DNA from: Streptomyces pinistramenti
Lineage (GTDB): Bacteria; Actinomycetota; Actinomycetes; Streptomycetales; Streptomycetaceae
NCBI RefSeq assembly: GCF_020564935.1
Contig: NZ_JAJCXB010000006.1
Coordinates: forward strand, 1-64,000
DNA length: 64,000 nt
Reading direction: 5' to 3'
The position numbers and the translations under genes are program-made. The notes below the pieces were generated by a model. That model made no database searches. It was given only the letters and a program-made list of their open reading frames with translations, and had not been told where the DNA came from. Below, one piece after another: positions 53,017 through 61,597 of the stretch (position 1 is its first letter; each line of letters begins with the position of its first letter).

Positions 53017-53592
53017 GTGGGAGTCAGCCTCAGCAAGGGCGGCAACGTCTCGCTGACGAAGGAAGCCCCCAATCTGACCGCCGTTCTCGTCGGTCTGGGC
53101 TGGGACGCCCGTACCACCACCGGTACGGACTTCGACCTGGACGCCAGCGCCCTGCTGGCGAACGACCAGGGCAAGGTCGCAAACGACCAGAACTTCGTGT
53201 TCTTCAACAACCTGAAGAGCCCCGACGGTTCGGTCGAGCACACCGGTGACAACACCACCGGTGAGGGTGAGGGCGACGACGAGGCGATCAAGGTGAACCT
53301 CGCCGGGGTGCCCGCCGACGTCAGCAAGGTCGTGTTCCCGGTGTCGATCTACGACGCCGAGAACCGCCAGCAGAGCTTCGGCCAGGTCCGCAACGCGTAC
53401 ATCCGCGTGGTCAACCAGGCCGACGGCACCGAGCTGGCCCGCTACGACCTCAGCGAGGACGCCTCGACCGAGACCGCCATGGTCTTCGGCGAGCTGTACC
53501 GCAACGGCGCGGAGTGGAAGTTCCGCGCCATCGGCCAGGGTTACGCATCGGGACTGCGCGGCATCGCGCAGGACTTCGGCGTCAACGTCTGA
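53017..53592 (+). CDS. TerD-family calcium-binding stress protein (copy 1)
   Basis: 191 residues, a single TerD domain. Calcium-binding signatures: [10 protein letters not shown] (about 38-47), [18 protein letters not shown] and [31 protein letters not shown] and [17 protein letters not shown] are invariant family blocks. TerD proteins are cytosolic and in streptomycetes affect stress responses and differentiation, so tellurite itself may not be the natural signal. GTG 53017 follows GGGAGG. Copy 2 at 53751 is closely similar. Confidence 0.94.
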   Translation: MGVSLSKGGNVSLTKEAPNLTAVLVGLGWDARTTTGTDFDLDASALLANDQGKVANDQNFVFFNNLKSPDGSVEHTGDNTTGEGEGDDEAIKVNLAGVPADVSKVVFPVSIYDAENRQQSFGQVRNAYIRVVNQADGTELARYDLSEDASTETAMVFGELYRNGAEWKFRAIGQGYASGLRGIAQDFGVNV

Positions 53593-53643
53593 CCGTGCAG
53601 CACGGGCCGGCGGTGCCGGCCGTGTGAAGCAGGCATGTTTTCC

Positions 53644-53690
53644 GCGTCCGGCGCCGTACGCCCCCTCGGGGGACGTGCGGCGCCGGACGC
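53644..53690 (+). terminator. Very strong hairpin between the two terD genes
   Basis: Outer stem of 13 perfect pairs (GCGTCCGGCGCCG / CGGCGCCGGACGC) and an inner stem ACG-CCCCC / GGGGG-a-CGT with a 2-base loop. It starts 52 bases after the copy 1 stop and ends 61 bases before copy 2. It could terminate, attenuate, or stabilise an upstream transcript. Confidence 0.65.
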
Positions 53691-53750
53691 GCTTCAAGGG
53701 GCCGCGGGCCGCGCACGGTCCGCGCCGATACCGGGGAGGAAGCGAACATC

Positions 53751-54326
53751 ATGGGCGTCACGCTCGCCAAGGGGGGCAACGTCTCCCTGTCCAAGGCCGC
53801 TCCGAATCTCGCGCAGATCATGGTCGGGCTCGGCTGGGACGCGCGCTCCACGACAGGAGCCGATTTCGACCTGGATGCCAGTGCGTTGCTGTGTGCATCG
53901 GGCCGGGTGCTGGGGGACGAGTACTTCGTCTTCTACAACAACCTCAAGAGTCCCGAGGGTTCCGTCGAGCACACCGGTGACAACCTCACCGGCGAGGGCG
54001 AAGGGGACGACGAGTCGATTCTGGTGGACCTCACCGGAGTGCCCCCGCAGGTCGACAAGATCGTGTTCCCGGTGTCGATCCACGAGGCGGAGGCGCGCGG
54101 CCAGAGCTTCGGTCAGGTCGGCAACGCTTTCATCCGCATCGTGAATCAGGCGGACGGCAGCGAACTCGCCCGTTACGACCTCAGTGAAGACGCGTCCAGC
54201 GAAACGGCGATGATCTTCGGCGAGGTTTACCGCTACAACGGCGAATGGAAGTTCAGGGCGGTGGGTCAGGGGTACGCGTCGGGTCTGCGAGGTATCGCTC
54301 TAGACTTCGGGGTCAACGTTTCGTAA
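53751..54326 (+). CDS. TerD-family calcium-binding stress protein (copy 2)
   Basis: 191 residues, the same length as copy 1 and closely similar along its whole length, so a tandem duplication. Metal motifs [27 protein letters not shown] and [11 protein letters not shown] are kept. It differs mainly in residues 48-56 (CASGRVLGD) and in Ile/Val choices. ATG 53751 follows GGGGAGG. 53 bases ahead of the DUF475 membrane protein, so these two are probably co-transcribed. Confidence 0.94.
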   Translation: MGVTLAKGGNVSLSKAAPNLAQIMVGLGWDARSTTGADFDLDASALLCASGRVLGDEYFVFYNNLKSPEGSVEHTGDNLTGEGEGDDESILVDLTGVPPQVDKIVFPVSIHEAEARGQSFGQVGNAFIRIVNQADGSELARYDLSEDASSETAMIFGEVYRYNGEWKFRAVGQGYASGLRGIALDFGVNVS

Positions 54327-54379
54327 AGGCGCCGCGCTGCGCGCGCGGGGGGCCCATACAGCGAGGGATTGGGTAGGCA

Positions 54380-55510
54380 GTGCTCCTGAAAACCTTTGGC
54401 TGGTCGTTCGCCGTCACGGTGCTCGGCCTGGCCTTGGCCGGCGTGCTCTGGGGGTGGCAGGGGCTCGCGATTGTCGGAATCCTGTCCATCCTGGAGATTT
54501 CGCTCTCGTTCGACAACGCGGTCATCAACGCAGGCATTCTGCGCAAGATGAACGCCTTCTGGCAGAAGATCTTCCTGACCGTCGGCATTCTCGTCGCGGT
54601 GTTCGGCATGCGGCTGGTCTTCCCGGTCGTCATCGTCGCGATCACGGCGAAGCTGGGGCCGATCGAGGCGGTCAACCTCGCGATCAACGACAAGGCGCAC
54701 TATCAGGAGCTGGTCACCGCCGCCCACCCCGCCATCGCGGCGTTCGGCGGGATCTTCCTCCTGATGATCTTCCTCGACTTCCTCTTCGAGGAGCGCGACC
54801 ACAAATGGCTGGCCTGGATCGAGAAGCCGCTGGCCAGGCTGGGCAAGCTGGACATGCTGTCCGTGGTCATCGCGCTGGTCGTCCTGCTGGTGGCCTCGAT
54901 GACGGTCGCCACGGGCGTCTCGCACGGGGGTGGTGACAAGAGCGCCACGGTCCTGCTGTCCGGCGTCGCGGGCCTCATCACGTATCTCGTCGTCGGCGGC
55001 ATCTCCGGCTACTTCGAGGACAAGCTGGAGGACGACGAGGAGGGCGAGGAGGCCGAGGGCGGCAAGCCGGCGGTGAAGAAGGGCGCGGGCGCGGCCGTGG
55101 GCCTGGCCGGCAAGGCCGCGTTCTTCATGTTCCTCTACCTGGAGGTCATCGACGCGTCCTTCTCCTTCGACGGCGTCATCGGCGCGTTCGCCATCACCAA
55201 CGACATCTTCGAGATGGCGCTGGGTCTCGGCATCGGCGCGATGTACATCCGGTCCCTGACCGTCTTCCTGGTCCGTAAGGGCGCCCTGGACGACTACGTC
55301 TACCTGGAGCACGGCGCGCACTACGCGATCGGCGCGCTCGCCGTCATCCTGCTCGTCACGATCAAGTACGAGATCAACGAGGTCATCACCGGCCTCGTCG
55401 GCGTCGTGCTGATCGCCCTCTCCTTCTGGTCGTCCGTGGTGAAGAACCGGCGTGAAGGCAAACCGGGCGGCAGTACCGAACCGAAGGCGGAAGTATCCTC
55501 CGGCGTGTGA
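54380..55510 (+). CDS. DUF475/TerC-like integral membrane protein
   Basis: 376 residues with about nine membrane helices. The two acidic family motifs LEISLSFDNAVINAGIL (about 39-55) and IDASFSFDGVIGAFAI (about 258-273) match TerC/DUF475, proposed metal-ion transporters. A charged cytoplasmic loop (EDKLEDDEEGEEAEGG, about 215-230) separates the halves. GTG 54380 is the first plausible start after terD copy 2. TerC-type proteins work with TerD proteins in membrane-associated metal-stress complexes. Confidence 0.9.
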   Translation: MLLKTFGWSFAVTVLGLALAGVLWGWQGLAIVGILSILEISLSFDNAVINAGILRKMNAFWQKIFLTVGILVAVFGMRLVFPVVIVAITAKLGPIEAVNLAINDKAHYQELVTAAHPAIAAFGGIFLLMIFLDFLFEERDHKWLAWIEKPLARLGKLDMLSVVIALVVLLVASMTVATGVSHGGGDKSATVLLSGVAGLITYLVVGGISGYFEDKLEDDEEGEEAEGGKPAVKKGAGAAVGLAGKAAFFMFLYLEVIDASFSFDGVIGAFAITNDIFEMALGLGIGAMYIRSLTVFLVRKGALDDYVYLEHGAHYAIGALAVILLVTIKYEINEVITGLVGVVLIALSFWSSVVKNRREGKPGGSTEPKAEVSSGV

Positions 55511-55538
55511 TGCGGGCCTGATTGAGGAACGCTCTCTG

Positions 55539-55575
55539 CGGGGCGGCCATGGGGTGCAGACCTCGGGCCGCCCCG
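55539..55575 (+). terminator. Hairpin terminator after DUF475 gene
   Basis: 10-bp perfect stem CGGGGCGGCC / GGCCGCCCCG, 17-base loop, followed by TTGT. Confidence 0.65.
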
Positions 55576-55609
55576 TTGTCATATGGGGCCGAGCAGTGGG
55601 GTGGGCAAG

Positions 55610-56347
55610 GTGTCGTTCCTGGGAAACCTGTGGCGCGGTGGAGCGCCGAAATACGACAGCGGCGGTGCGTCGTACGTCGTGGAGCTGACGAAACGGAATC
55701 CGGTCGTCTCGCTGACCAAGCAGGGTGCGGACAGCGGGCATCTGCGGGTCAACCTGCACTGGCAGATGCGCACTTCGGATCTGGGGGACCGCGGCAAGCG
55801 GAGCATGGGCAGCCTGCTGCGGCACCCGGCCCGTATCTTCAAGCCCGAGGTGGTGCAGGCGCAGGGCCCCGCCGTGGTTCAGATCGACCTCGACCTGGCC
55901 TGCATGTACGAGCTGAAGGACGGCACCAAGGGTGTGGTGCAGCCGCTGGGCGACTTCCTGGGCGATCTCAACGGCCCGCCCTACGTGCAGTTGAGCGGCG
56001 ACGACCGGTTCGGCTCACCGTCCGGCGAGACGCTGTACATCAACATGGATCACCGCGACGAGATCAAGCGGCTGCTGATCTTCGTCTACATCTACGACGG
56101 GACACCCGCCTTCGACCGTACGCACGCGGTGGTGACGCTCTACCCGACCACCGGGCCGCGGGTCCAGATCCGGCTCGACGAGCGGGCGCCGCAGGCCCGT
56201 TCCTGCGCCATCTTCATGCTGGAGAAGACCAAGGACGAGCTGACCGTGCGCCGCGAGGTCAAGTACGTCTACGGCTTCCAGGCGGAGTTGGACCGGCTGT
56301 ACGGCTGGGGCCTGCACTGGGGTCGGGGCTACAAGTCGAAGGTGTGA
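55610..56347 (+). CDS. Divergent TerD-family protein (copy 3)
   Basis: 245 residues. A basic N-terminal part (FLGNLWRGGAPKYDSGG) leads to a TerD-like domain with IDLDLACMYELKDGTKG (about 100-116) and SGDDRFGSPSGETLYINMDH, so acidic calcium ligands are partly kept. LLIFVYIYDG and a C-terminal ELDRLYGWGLHWGRGYKSKV complete the fold. The start is uncertain; GTG 55610 gives VSFLGNLWRGG, while GTG 55601 and ATG 55583 are in frame upstream. It lies after the DUF475 terminator and converges on the Pro-rich TerD gene. Confidence 0.82.
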   Translation: MSFLGNLWRGGAPKYDSGGASYVVELTKRNPVVSLTKQGADSGHLRVNLHWQMRTSDLGDRGKRSMGSLLRHPARIFKPEVVQAQGPAVVQIDLDLACMYELKDGTKGVVQPLGDFLGDLNGPPYVQLSGDDRFGSPSGETLYINMDHRDEIKRLLIFVYIYDGTPAFDRTHAVVTLYPTTGPRVQIRLDERAPQARSCAIFMLEKTKDELTVRREVKYVYGFQAELDRLYGWGLHWGRGYKSKV

Positions 56348-56354
56348 GGTCCGC

Positions 56355-56372
56355 CTGCCGGGTGGCCGGCAG
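56355..56372. terminator. Small bidirectional hairpin between convergent terD genes
   Basis: 7-bp stem CTGCCGG / CCGGCAG with loop GTGG. Confidence 0.55.
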
Positions 56373-56381
56373 ACGGGGTGT

Positions 56382-57518
56382 TCAGCGGCGCTGGAACTGC
56401 GGGCCCTGGGGCGGCAGTACGAAGGACGGATCGGGCGCGGCGGGCGGCTGCTGCGGGTAGCCGTACGTCGGCTGCGGCTGTTGCGGGTAGCCGTACGCGG
56501 GCTGCTGCGGCGGGTACGGCGGCGGGCCCGGCTGCTGCGGGACCGGCGGGCCCGGGTAGCCGTACGCGGGCGGTGACGGCGGCTGGGCGGGCGGCGGCGG
56601 AACGTTCTGTGGGTAGCCGTATCCGCCGCCGGCGGGCTGCGGGTAGCCGTATCCGCCGCCGGTGGGCTGCGGGTAGCCGTATCCGCCGCCGGTGGGCTGC
56701 GGGCCGGGGGGCGGCGCGGCGCTCGGCGGGAGCGGGGCGGCGGAGAAGGGCTCCGGCAGTGGGTCGGGCACGTGCTGGGTGGCCGCGTCGGGGTCCGCGG
56801 GAGCGGGGCCGGCGACGGGCGGGCCGACGGCTTCCTCGGGCCAGGCCGTGGCGGGCGGTGCGGTTGCGTCGGCGGCCGCCGGGGCGCTGTCGGGGAGGGG
56901 GGCGGCGGGCGGCGAGGGGGCCATGCCGTCGGCGGGAGGTGCGGTGGGCGGCGTCGGGTCGGGCCGCGGGGCGTCGCCGTCGTCGACCGAGATCCCGAAC
57001 TCGGTGGCCAGGCCCACCAGTCCGCTGTCGTACCCCTGGCCCAGCGCACGGAACTTCCAGCCGTCGCCGCGGCGGTACAGCTCCCCGCAAATCAGGGCCG
57101 TTTCCTCGCCGGTGTCCGGCACCACGTCGAAGGTCACCAGCGGATCGCCGCCGGCCGCCGTCGCGTCGTACAGCAGGACGCGCAGGTCAGGTACGCCGGC
57201 GAAGGCCCCGCCGTCCGATGACGCGGTCAGCACCACGCGGTCCACCGTCGGGTCGAGCGTGGACAGGTCCACCTCGATGGTGTCCGCAAGGCCGTCGGTG
57301 AGACGGCTCTTGAGCAGGTGTCTGACCTGTCCGCCGGGGTGCTGCGGCTGGTTGTAGAAGACGAAGTCCTCGTCGGAGCGCACGCGGCCCTCGGGGCCCA
57401 CCAGCAGGGCCGAGGCGTCGACATCGGGGACGCCGACGCCGGGAGTCCAGCGCAGGACGGCCCGTACCGCCGTGGTGTCGAGGGGTACGTTCGACCCTTT
57501 CAGCATCGCGTGCGTCAT
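56382..57518 (-). CDS. TerD-family protein with long Pro/Gly/Tyr-rich C-terminal tail (copy 4)
   Basis: 378 residues. TerD domain at about 1-175 with [31 protein letters not shown] and [21 protein letters not shown] low-complexity tail follows (about 176-378), first Pro/Ala/Asp, then [15 protein letters not shown] and [10 protein letters not shown] repeats. Such tails can drive condensation or surface binding. ATG 57518 starts [10 protein letters not shown] with AAGG and GGA upstream. Divergent from the CitE-like gene across 218 bases. Confidence 0.88.
   Translation of the reverse strand: MTHAMLKGSNVPLDTTAVRAVLRWTPGVGVPDVDASALLVGPEGRVRSDEDFVFYNQPQHPGGQVRHLLKSRLTDGLADTIEVDLSTLDPTVDRVVLTASSDGGAFAGVPDLRVLLYDATAAGGDPLVTFDVVPDTGEETALICGELYRRGDGWKFRALGQGYDSGLVGLATEFGISVDDGDAPRPDPTPPTAPPADGMAPSPPAAPLPDSAPAAADATAPPATAWPEEAVGPPVAGPAPADPDAATQHVPDPLPEPFSAAPLPPSAAPPPGPQPTGGGYGYPQPTGGGYGYPQPAGGGYGYPQNVPPPPAQPPSPPAYGYPGPPVPQQPGPPPYPPQQPAYGYPQQPQPTYGYPQQPPAAPDPSFVLPPQGPQFQRR
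56611..56700 (-). repeat. Three exact-period 30-bp coding repeats
   Basis: Units at 56611-56640, 56641-56670 and 56671-56700, nearly identical, encoding the decapeptide [10 protein letters not shown] or its Ala variant in the tail of TerD copy 4. In-frame, so a recent coding expansion. Confidence 0.88.
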
Positions 57519-57637
57519 GTCGCAATCCTGCCTTCTGGGAGGTCGGGGGGACAACGCGGGGCCCTGGCGGAGGGGCCCGCGGGCACCGCCAGGACACCTC
57601 GATGCTTTGTGCACCTCATGAAATTTTCGCGTACGGG

Positions 57638-57666
57638 GGAACTATCGATACCCACGCGCACGTACG
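57638..57666 (+). promoter_or_regulatory. ECF-sigma-type promoter ahead of the CitE-like gene
   Basis: GGAACT (57638-57643), 17 bases, CGTACG (57661-57666), in an AT-richer patch 71 bases before the start. Same spacing as the candidate before terD copy 1. Confidence 0.45.
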
Positions 57667-57736
57667 ATTACCGGCTGGATCCAGAGGGCGGGACGCAACG
57701 GGGATGCCCGGTTCGCGCCTGTATGCGGGGAGTTGT

Positions 57737-58909
57737 ATGCGGCATTTTGGGCATCTTGCGCCCGACATTCAGAAGACGCTGTTCCACCAGGAGCCGGCGG
57801 AGTTCACCGCCGGATCGCCTGCCCGCCTGCTCGCGGTCGCTCTCGGCGCCACGCTCTACAGCCCGGCCACCCGGCCGCGGCTCGCCGACGACGTCCTCAA
57901 GCAGGCCGGCTGCGGCGTCGTGTCGATGGTGCTCTGCCTGGAGGACTCCATCAGCGACGCGGACGTCGGAGCCGGTGAGGAGAACCTCGTCCGGCAGTTC
58001 GCCCTGCTCGACGCGGCGGCCGCCGAAGGCACCGATCTTCCGCTGCTGTTCGTCCGCGTCCGCACGCCGGACCAGATACCGGACCTGGCACGCCGGATGG
58101 GCCCGGCCGTCCGCAGGCTCTCCGGTTTCGTACTCCCCAAGTTCACCGAGGAGCGCGGGGCGGCGTTCCTGACGGCGCTGGCCGCCGCCGAGGCGGAATG
58201 CGGGCAGCGGCTCTTCGCGATGCCGGTCCTGGAATCCCCGCAGCTGCTGCATCTGGAGACCCGCGGCGAGACCCTCCGGGGCGTCGCCAGGATCGTCGAC
58301 GCGCACCGGGACCGGGTGCTCGCCCTGCGCCTGGGCGTCACGGACTTCTGCTCGGCCTACGGGCTGCGCCGCGCGCCCGACATGACGGCCTATGACGTCC
58401 AGATCGTCGCCTCCGTGATAGCCGACGTGGTCAATGTCCTGGGGCGGGCGGACGGCACCGGATTCACGGTCACCGGGCCCGTGTGGGAGTACTTCCGGCT
58501 GCACGAGCGGATGTTCAAGCCGCAGCTGCGCCGGAGCCCGTTCCTGGGCCGGGCCGAGGAGCTGCGGACGGCGCTGATCGAGCACGACATGGACGGCCTG
58601 CTGCGGGAGATCGAGCTGGACCGGGCCAACGGGCTCCAGGGCAAGACCTGCATCCACCCCTCGCACGTCGCGCCCGTGCACGCCCTCTCGGTGGTCAGCC
58701 ACGAGGAGTTCAGCGACGCCGTCGACATCCTGCGGCCCGAGCGCGGCGACGGCGGCGTACTGCGCTCCGCCTACACGAACAAGATGAACGAGGTGAAACC
58801 GCACCGGGCCTGGGCCGAGCGGACGCTGCTGCGCGCCGAGGTGTTCGGCGTGGCACGCGAAGGCATCGGCTTCGTGGAGCTGCTCGCCGCGAGCCTGCCG
58901 CACACGTAG
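57737..58909 (+). CDS. HpcH/HpaI aldolase - citrate lyase beta (CitE-like) family enzyme
   Basis: 390 residues, TIM barrel. Conserved metal-ligand region FAMPVLESPQLLH (Glu) and LRLGVTDFCSAYGLRR (Asp), with LCLEDSISDAD near 70. It is longer than CitE (about 290) and belongs to the Ter-associated branch. Predicted reaction: C-C bond cleavage or formation on a 2-oxo acid to build part of a nucleoside-like metabolite. ATG 57737 has GGGGAG four bases upstream. It is the first gene of the trio with the PRTase fusion and HAD phosphatase. Confidence 0.87.
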   Translation: MRHFGHLAPDIQKTLFHQEPAEFTAGSPARLLAVALGATLYSPATRPRLADDVLKQAGCGVVSMVLCLEDSISDADVGAGEENLVRQFALLDAAAAEGTDLPLLFVRVRTPDQIPDLARRMGPAVRRLSGFVLPKFTEERGAAFLTALAAAEAECGQRLFAMPVLESPQLLHLETRGETLRGVARIVDAHRDRVLALRLGVTDFCSAYGLRRAPDMTAYDVQIVASVIADVVNVLGRADGTGFTVTGPVWEYFRLHERMFKPQLRRSPFLGRAEELRTALIEHDMDGLLREIELDRANGLQGKTCIHPSHVAPVHALSVVSHEEFSDAVDILRPERGDGGVLRSAYTNKMNEVKPHRAWAERTLLRAEVFGVAREGIGFVELLAASLPHT

Positions 58910-59032
58910 CCGGACGGCCGGGCCGGGAACGGTCCCGGCGTCCGAGAAGAAACCGAAGACCGACCCGGCCGGGAACCGGCGGGAAGCCGGTGGTGACCGC
59001 CGGCGGACGACACGATGGAGGAGACGGAACGC

Positions 59033-61597
59033 GTGGTGTGGACGGGAGAATGGGTCGCTCGGCGGCTCGGAGTCTCGCTGAGCGGCGGGGACCAGCTGCC
59101 GGGACTGCTGGGTCTTGCGCTGCGGCGCAACCCCAAGCGGGCCCATCTGCTCGTGTCGCACGTGCTCGGCAAGCACGTACCGCAGCGTCCTGCGGTGGTG
59201 CACGGCATCGGCGTCGGACTGGGGCGCAGGGTGCGGGAACTGCTCGGTGACGAGGCCGCGGCCCGCTCCGTCGTGCTCGGTTACGCCGAGACCGCGACGG
59301 GCCTCGGGCATTCCGTCGCCGACGGGCTGGCGCTCGCGCCGTACCTGCACTCCACGCGCCGCCCCGTCCCGGGAGCCGAGCCGGTGGGCGGCTTCGAGGA
59401 GGAGCACAGCCACGCCACCTCGCACCTGCTGCTGCCCGAGGAGCACGGCCTGCTCGCGGGGGACGGGCCGCTGGTCCTCGTCGACGACGAGTTCTCCACC
59501 GGCAGGACCGTCCTGAACACCGTCAAGGCCCTGCACGCGCGCTTCCCGCGCGAGCGGTACGTCGTCGTCGCCCTCGTCGACATGCGCTCCGAAGGCGACC
59601 GCAGGCACCTGGAGAAGTTCGCCGCCGACCTGGGCGCCCGCGTCGACCTCGTCGCCCTGGCCGCGGGCAGCGTCTGCCTGCCTGCCGATGTCCTGCGGCG
59701 CGGACAGGACCTCGTCGCCGCCCATGAAGTCCCGGACGGCGGGCGGCCGTCGGGCCAGGACGGCTTTGCGGCGACGGACAGCGGGCGCGCCGCCGCGCCC
59801 GTACGCGTCGCCCTGGAATGGCCCGCCGGCGTGCCCGACGGCGGCCGCCACGGTTTCACCCCGGCGCACCGCGAGCGGCTTGAAGCCGCGCTGCCCGCCA
59901 TGGCCGCCCGGCTCCGGGACCACCTCGGCGGCGCGCGCCGCATCCTCGTCCTCGGCAACGAAGAGCTGATGTACGCGCCGCTGCGGCTGGCCCAGGCCCT
60001 GGACGCGCAGCTCTCCCCGCCCGGCGGCCTGGGCACGCTCCCCGCCGAGCAGGCCGCCGATGCGTGGGCCCGCGCCGACGCCGGACCCGCCGACGGCCCC
60101 GAGGTCCGCTTCTCGACCACCACCCGGTCACCGGTACTCGCCGTGGACGACCCCGGCTACGCCATCCGCACCCGGCTCTCCTTCCCGGCCCACGACCGCC
60201 CCGCCGACGGCCCCGGGCGGCGCTACGCGTACAACGTCGCGCCCGGCGCCGACCCCGCGCGGCGGTTCGACGCGATCGTCGCCGTCGTCGATGCGCACGG
60301 CGAAGGACCCGAACTGCGCGCCCCCGGCGGCCTGCTGGACCGCCTCGCCGCGCACACCGACCGGCTGCTGCTCGCCGTCGTCCCCGCGTACGTCCCGCAG
60401 CAGCGCAAGGCGACGCAGCCACCGCACGCCCCGCAACGACAGGCCCGCACCGTGCACCACCTCCCCGAGCCGCTGCGCGGCCCCGCCTTCTCCTCCTACG
60501 CCGCCGACGAGGTCGGCTGGCTGCTGCAGGACCTGTCCGCGGTGACGCTGGAAGTCCCCACCGAGGAACGCGAGGAGGCCATCCAGAGCGGCGGCGCCCA
60601 CTACGCGGAGTCGCTGCCCGTCGAATACCAGCCGTCACAGCGGTACCAGGCGCTGTTCCACAGCGCGCTGGAGACCTCCGCCGGCCGGATCGCCCGAGCC
60701 GTCGGCGCCGTCACCGAAACCGTGCTCGCCGAACGCACCCCGCGCCCGGTACTCGTCTCGCTGGCGCGGGCCGGCACCCCCGTCGGCGTGCTGATGCGCC
60801 GCTGGGCCCAGTACGCGCACGGCCTGGACCTGCCGCACTACGCCGTCTCGATCGTGCGGGGCCGCGGCATCGACACCACGGCCCTGCGCTGGCTGGCCGC
60901 CCACCACGACCCGGCGGACGTGGTCTTCGTCGACGGCTGGACGGGCAAGGGCGCCATCACCCGCGAACTCGCCGACGCCCTGGAGGACTTCCCCGGCTTC
61001 GACCCGCGGATCGCCGTCCTCGCCGACCCCGGCGGCTGCGTGGCGACCTACGGCACCCGGGACGACTTCCTCATCCCGTCCGCCTGCCTCAACTCCACCG
61101 TCTCCGGGCTGATATCCCGCACCGTCCTGCGCGACGACCTGGTCGGCCCGGACGACTTCCACGGCGCCAAGTTCTACCGCGAACTGGCCGGGGCCGACCT
61201 CTCGCGCGAATTCCTCGACGCGGTCAGCGCCCGCTTCGGCGAGGTCACCGAAGCCGTCGCCGCCGACGTGGAGCAGCTGGCCGCCGAGGACCGCGCCCCC
61301 ACCTGGGAGGGCTGGGCCGCGGTCGAGCGGATCAGCGCGGAACACGGCATCCACGACGTCAACCTCGTCAAGCCCGGCGTGGGGGAGACCACCCGCGTCC
61401 TGCTGCGCCGGGTGCCCTGGAAGATCCTCGCCCGGCGGGGAGCCGGACCCGACCTCGACCACGTGCGCCTCCTGGCGGAACAGCGCGGCGTACCCGTCGA
61501 AGAGGTCGACGAACTCCCCTACACCTGCGTGGGGTTGATCCACCCCCGGTTCACCCGCGGGGCGACCGGCGCCGACGGCAAGGCGGTGGCCGCCTGA
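59033..61597 (+). CDS. Four-domain fusion: PRTase - TRSP - StiP/PRTase - PELOTA
   Basis: 854 residues. Residues about 1-220 are a phosphoribosyltransferase with PRPP loop VLVDDEFSTGRTVLN (about 149-163). Residues about 260-460 match the TRSP domain that follows it. About 480-760 is a StiP-type second PRTase, opening SSYAADEVGWLLQDLS with its own loop VVFVDGWTGKGAITREL (about 630). The end (about 785-840, RVLLRRVPWKILARRG and LLAEQRGVPVEEVDELPYTC) is a PELOTA-like RNA-binding fold. GTG 59033 is chosen because GGAGGAG ends nine bases upstream; the in-frame ATG at 59015 would place that Shine-Dalgarno inside the gene. It probably forms glycosidic bonds with PRPP for the Ter metabolite. Confidence 0.88.
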   Translation: MVWTGEWVARRLGVSLSGGDQLPGLLGLALRRNPKRAHLLVSHVLGKHVPQRPAVVHGIGVGLGRRVRELLGDEAAARSVVLGYAETATGLGHSVADGLALAPYLHSTRRPVPGAEPVGGFEEEHSHATSHLLLPEEHGLLAGDGPLVLVDDEFSTGRTVLNTVKALHARFPRERYVVVALVDMRSEGDRRHLEKFAADLGARVDLVALAAGSVCLPADVLRRGQDLVAAHEVPDGGRPSGQDGFAATDSGRAAAPVRVALEWPAGVPDGGRHGFTPAHRERLEAALPAMAARLRDHLGGARRILVLGNEELMYAPLRLAQALDAQLSPPGGLGTLPAEQAADAWARADAGPADGPEVRFSTTTRSPVLAVDDPGYAIRTRLSFPAHDRPADGPGRRYAYNVAPGADPARRFDAIVAVVDAHGEGPELRAPGGLLDRLAAHTDRLLLAVVPAYVPQQRKATQPPHAPQRQARTVHHLPEPLRGPAFSSYAADEVGWLLQDLSAVTLEVPTEEREEAIQSGGAHYAESLPVEYQPSQRYQALFHSALETSAGRIARAVGAVTETVLAERTPRPVLVSLARAGTPVGVLMRRWAQYAHGLDLPHYAVSIVRGRGIDTTALRWLAAHHDPADVVFVDGWTGKGAITRELADALEDFPGFDPRIAVLADPGGCVATYGTRDDFLIPSACLNSTVSGLISRTVLRDDLVGPDDFHGAKFYRELAGADLSREFLDAVSARFGEVTEAVAADVEQLAAEDRAPTWEGWAAVERISAEHGIHDVNLVKPGVGETTRVLLRRVPWKILARRGAGPDLDHVRLLAEQRGVPVEEVDELPYTCVGLIHPRFTRGATGADGKAVAA

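Noticed and set aside
56611..56700. 30-bp repeats considered as a mobile or CRISPR element
   Set aside because: They are in-frame coding repeats inside the TerD copy 4 tail.
53017..57518. Calling the locus a classical plasmid-type tellurite resistance operon
   Set aside because: TerZABCDEF order is absent; streptomycete TerD paralogues are chromosomal and tied to stress and development. Tellurite resistance is not shown by the sequence.
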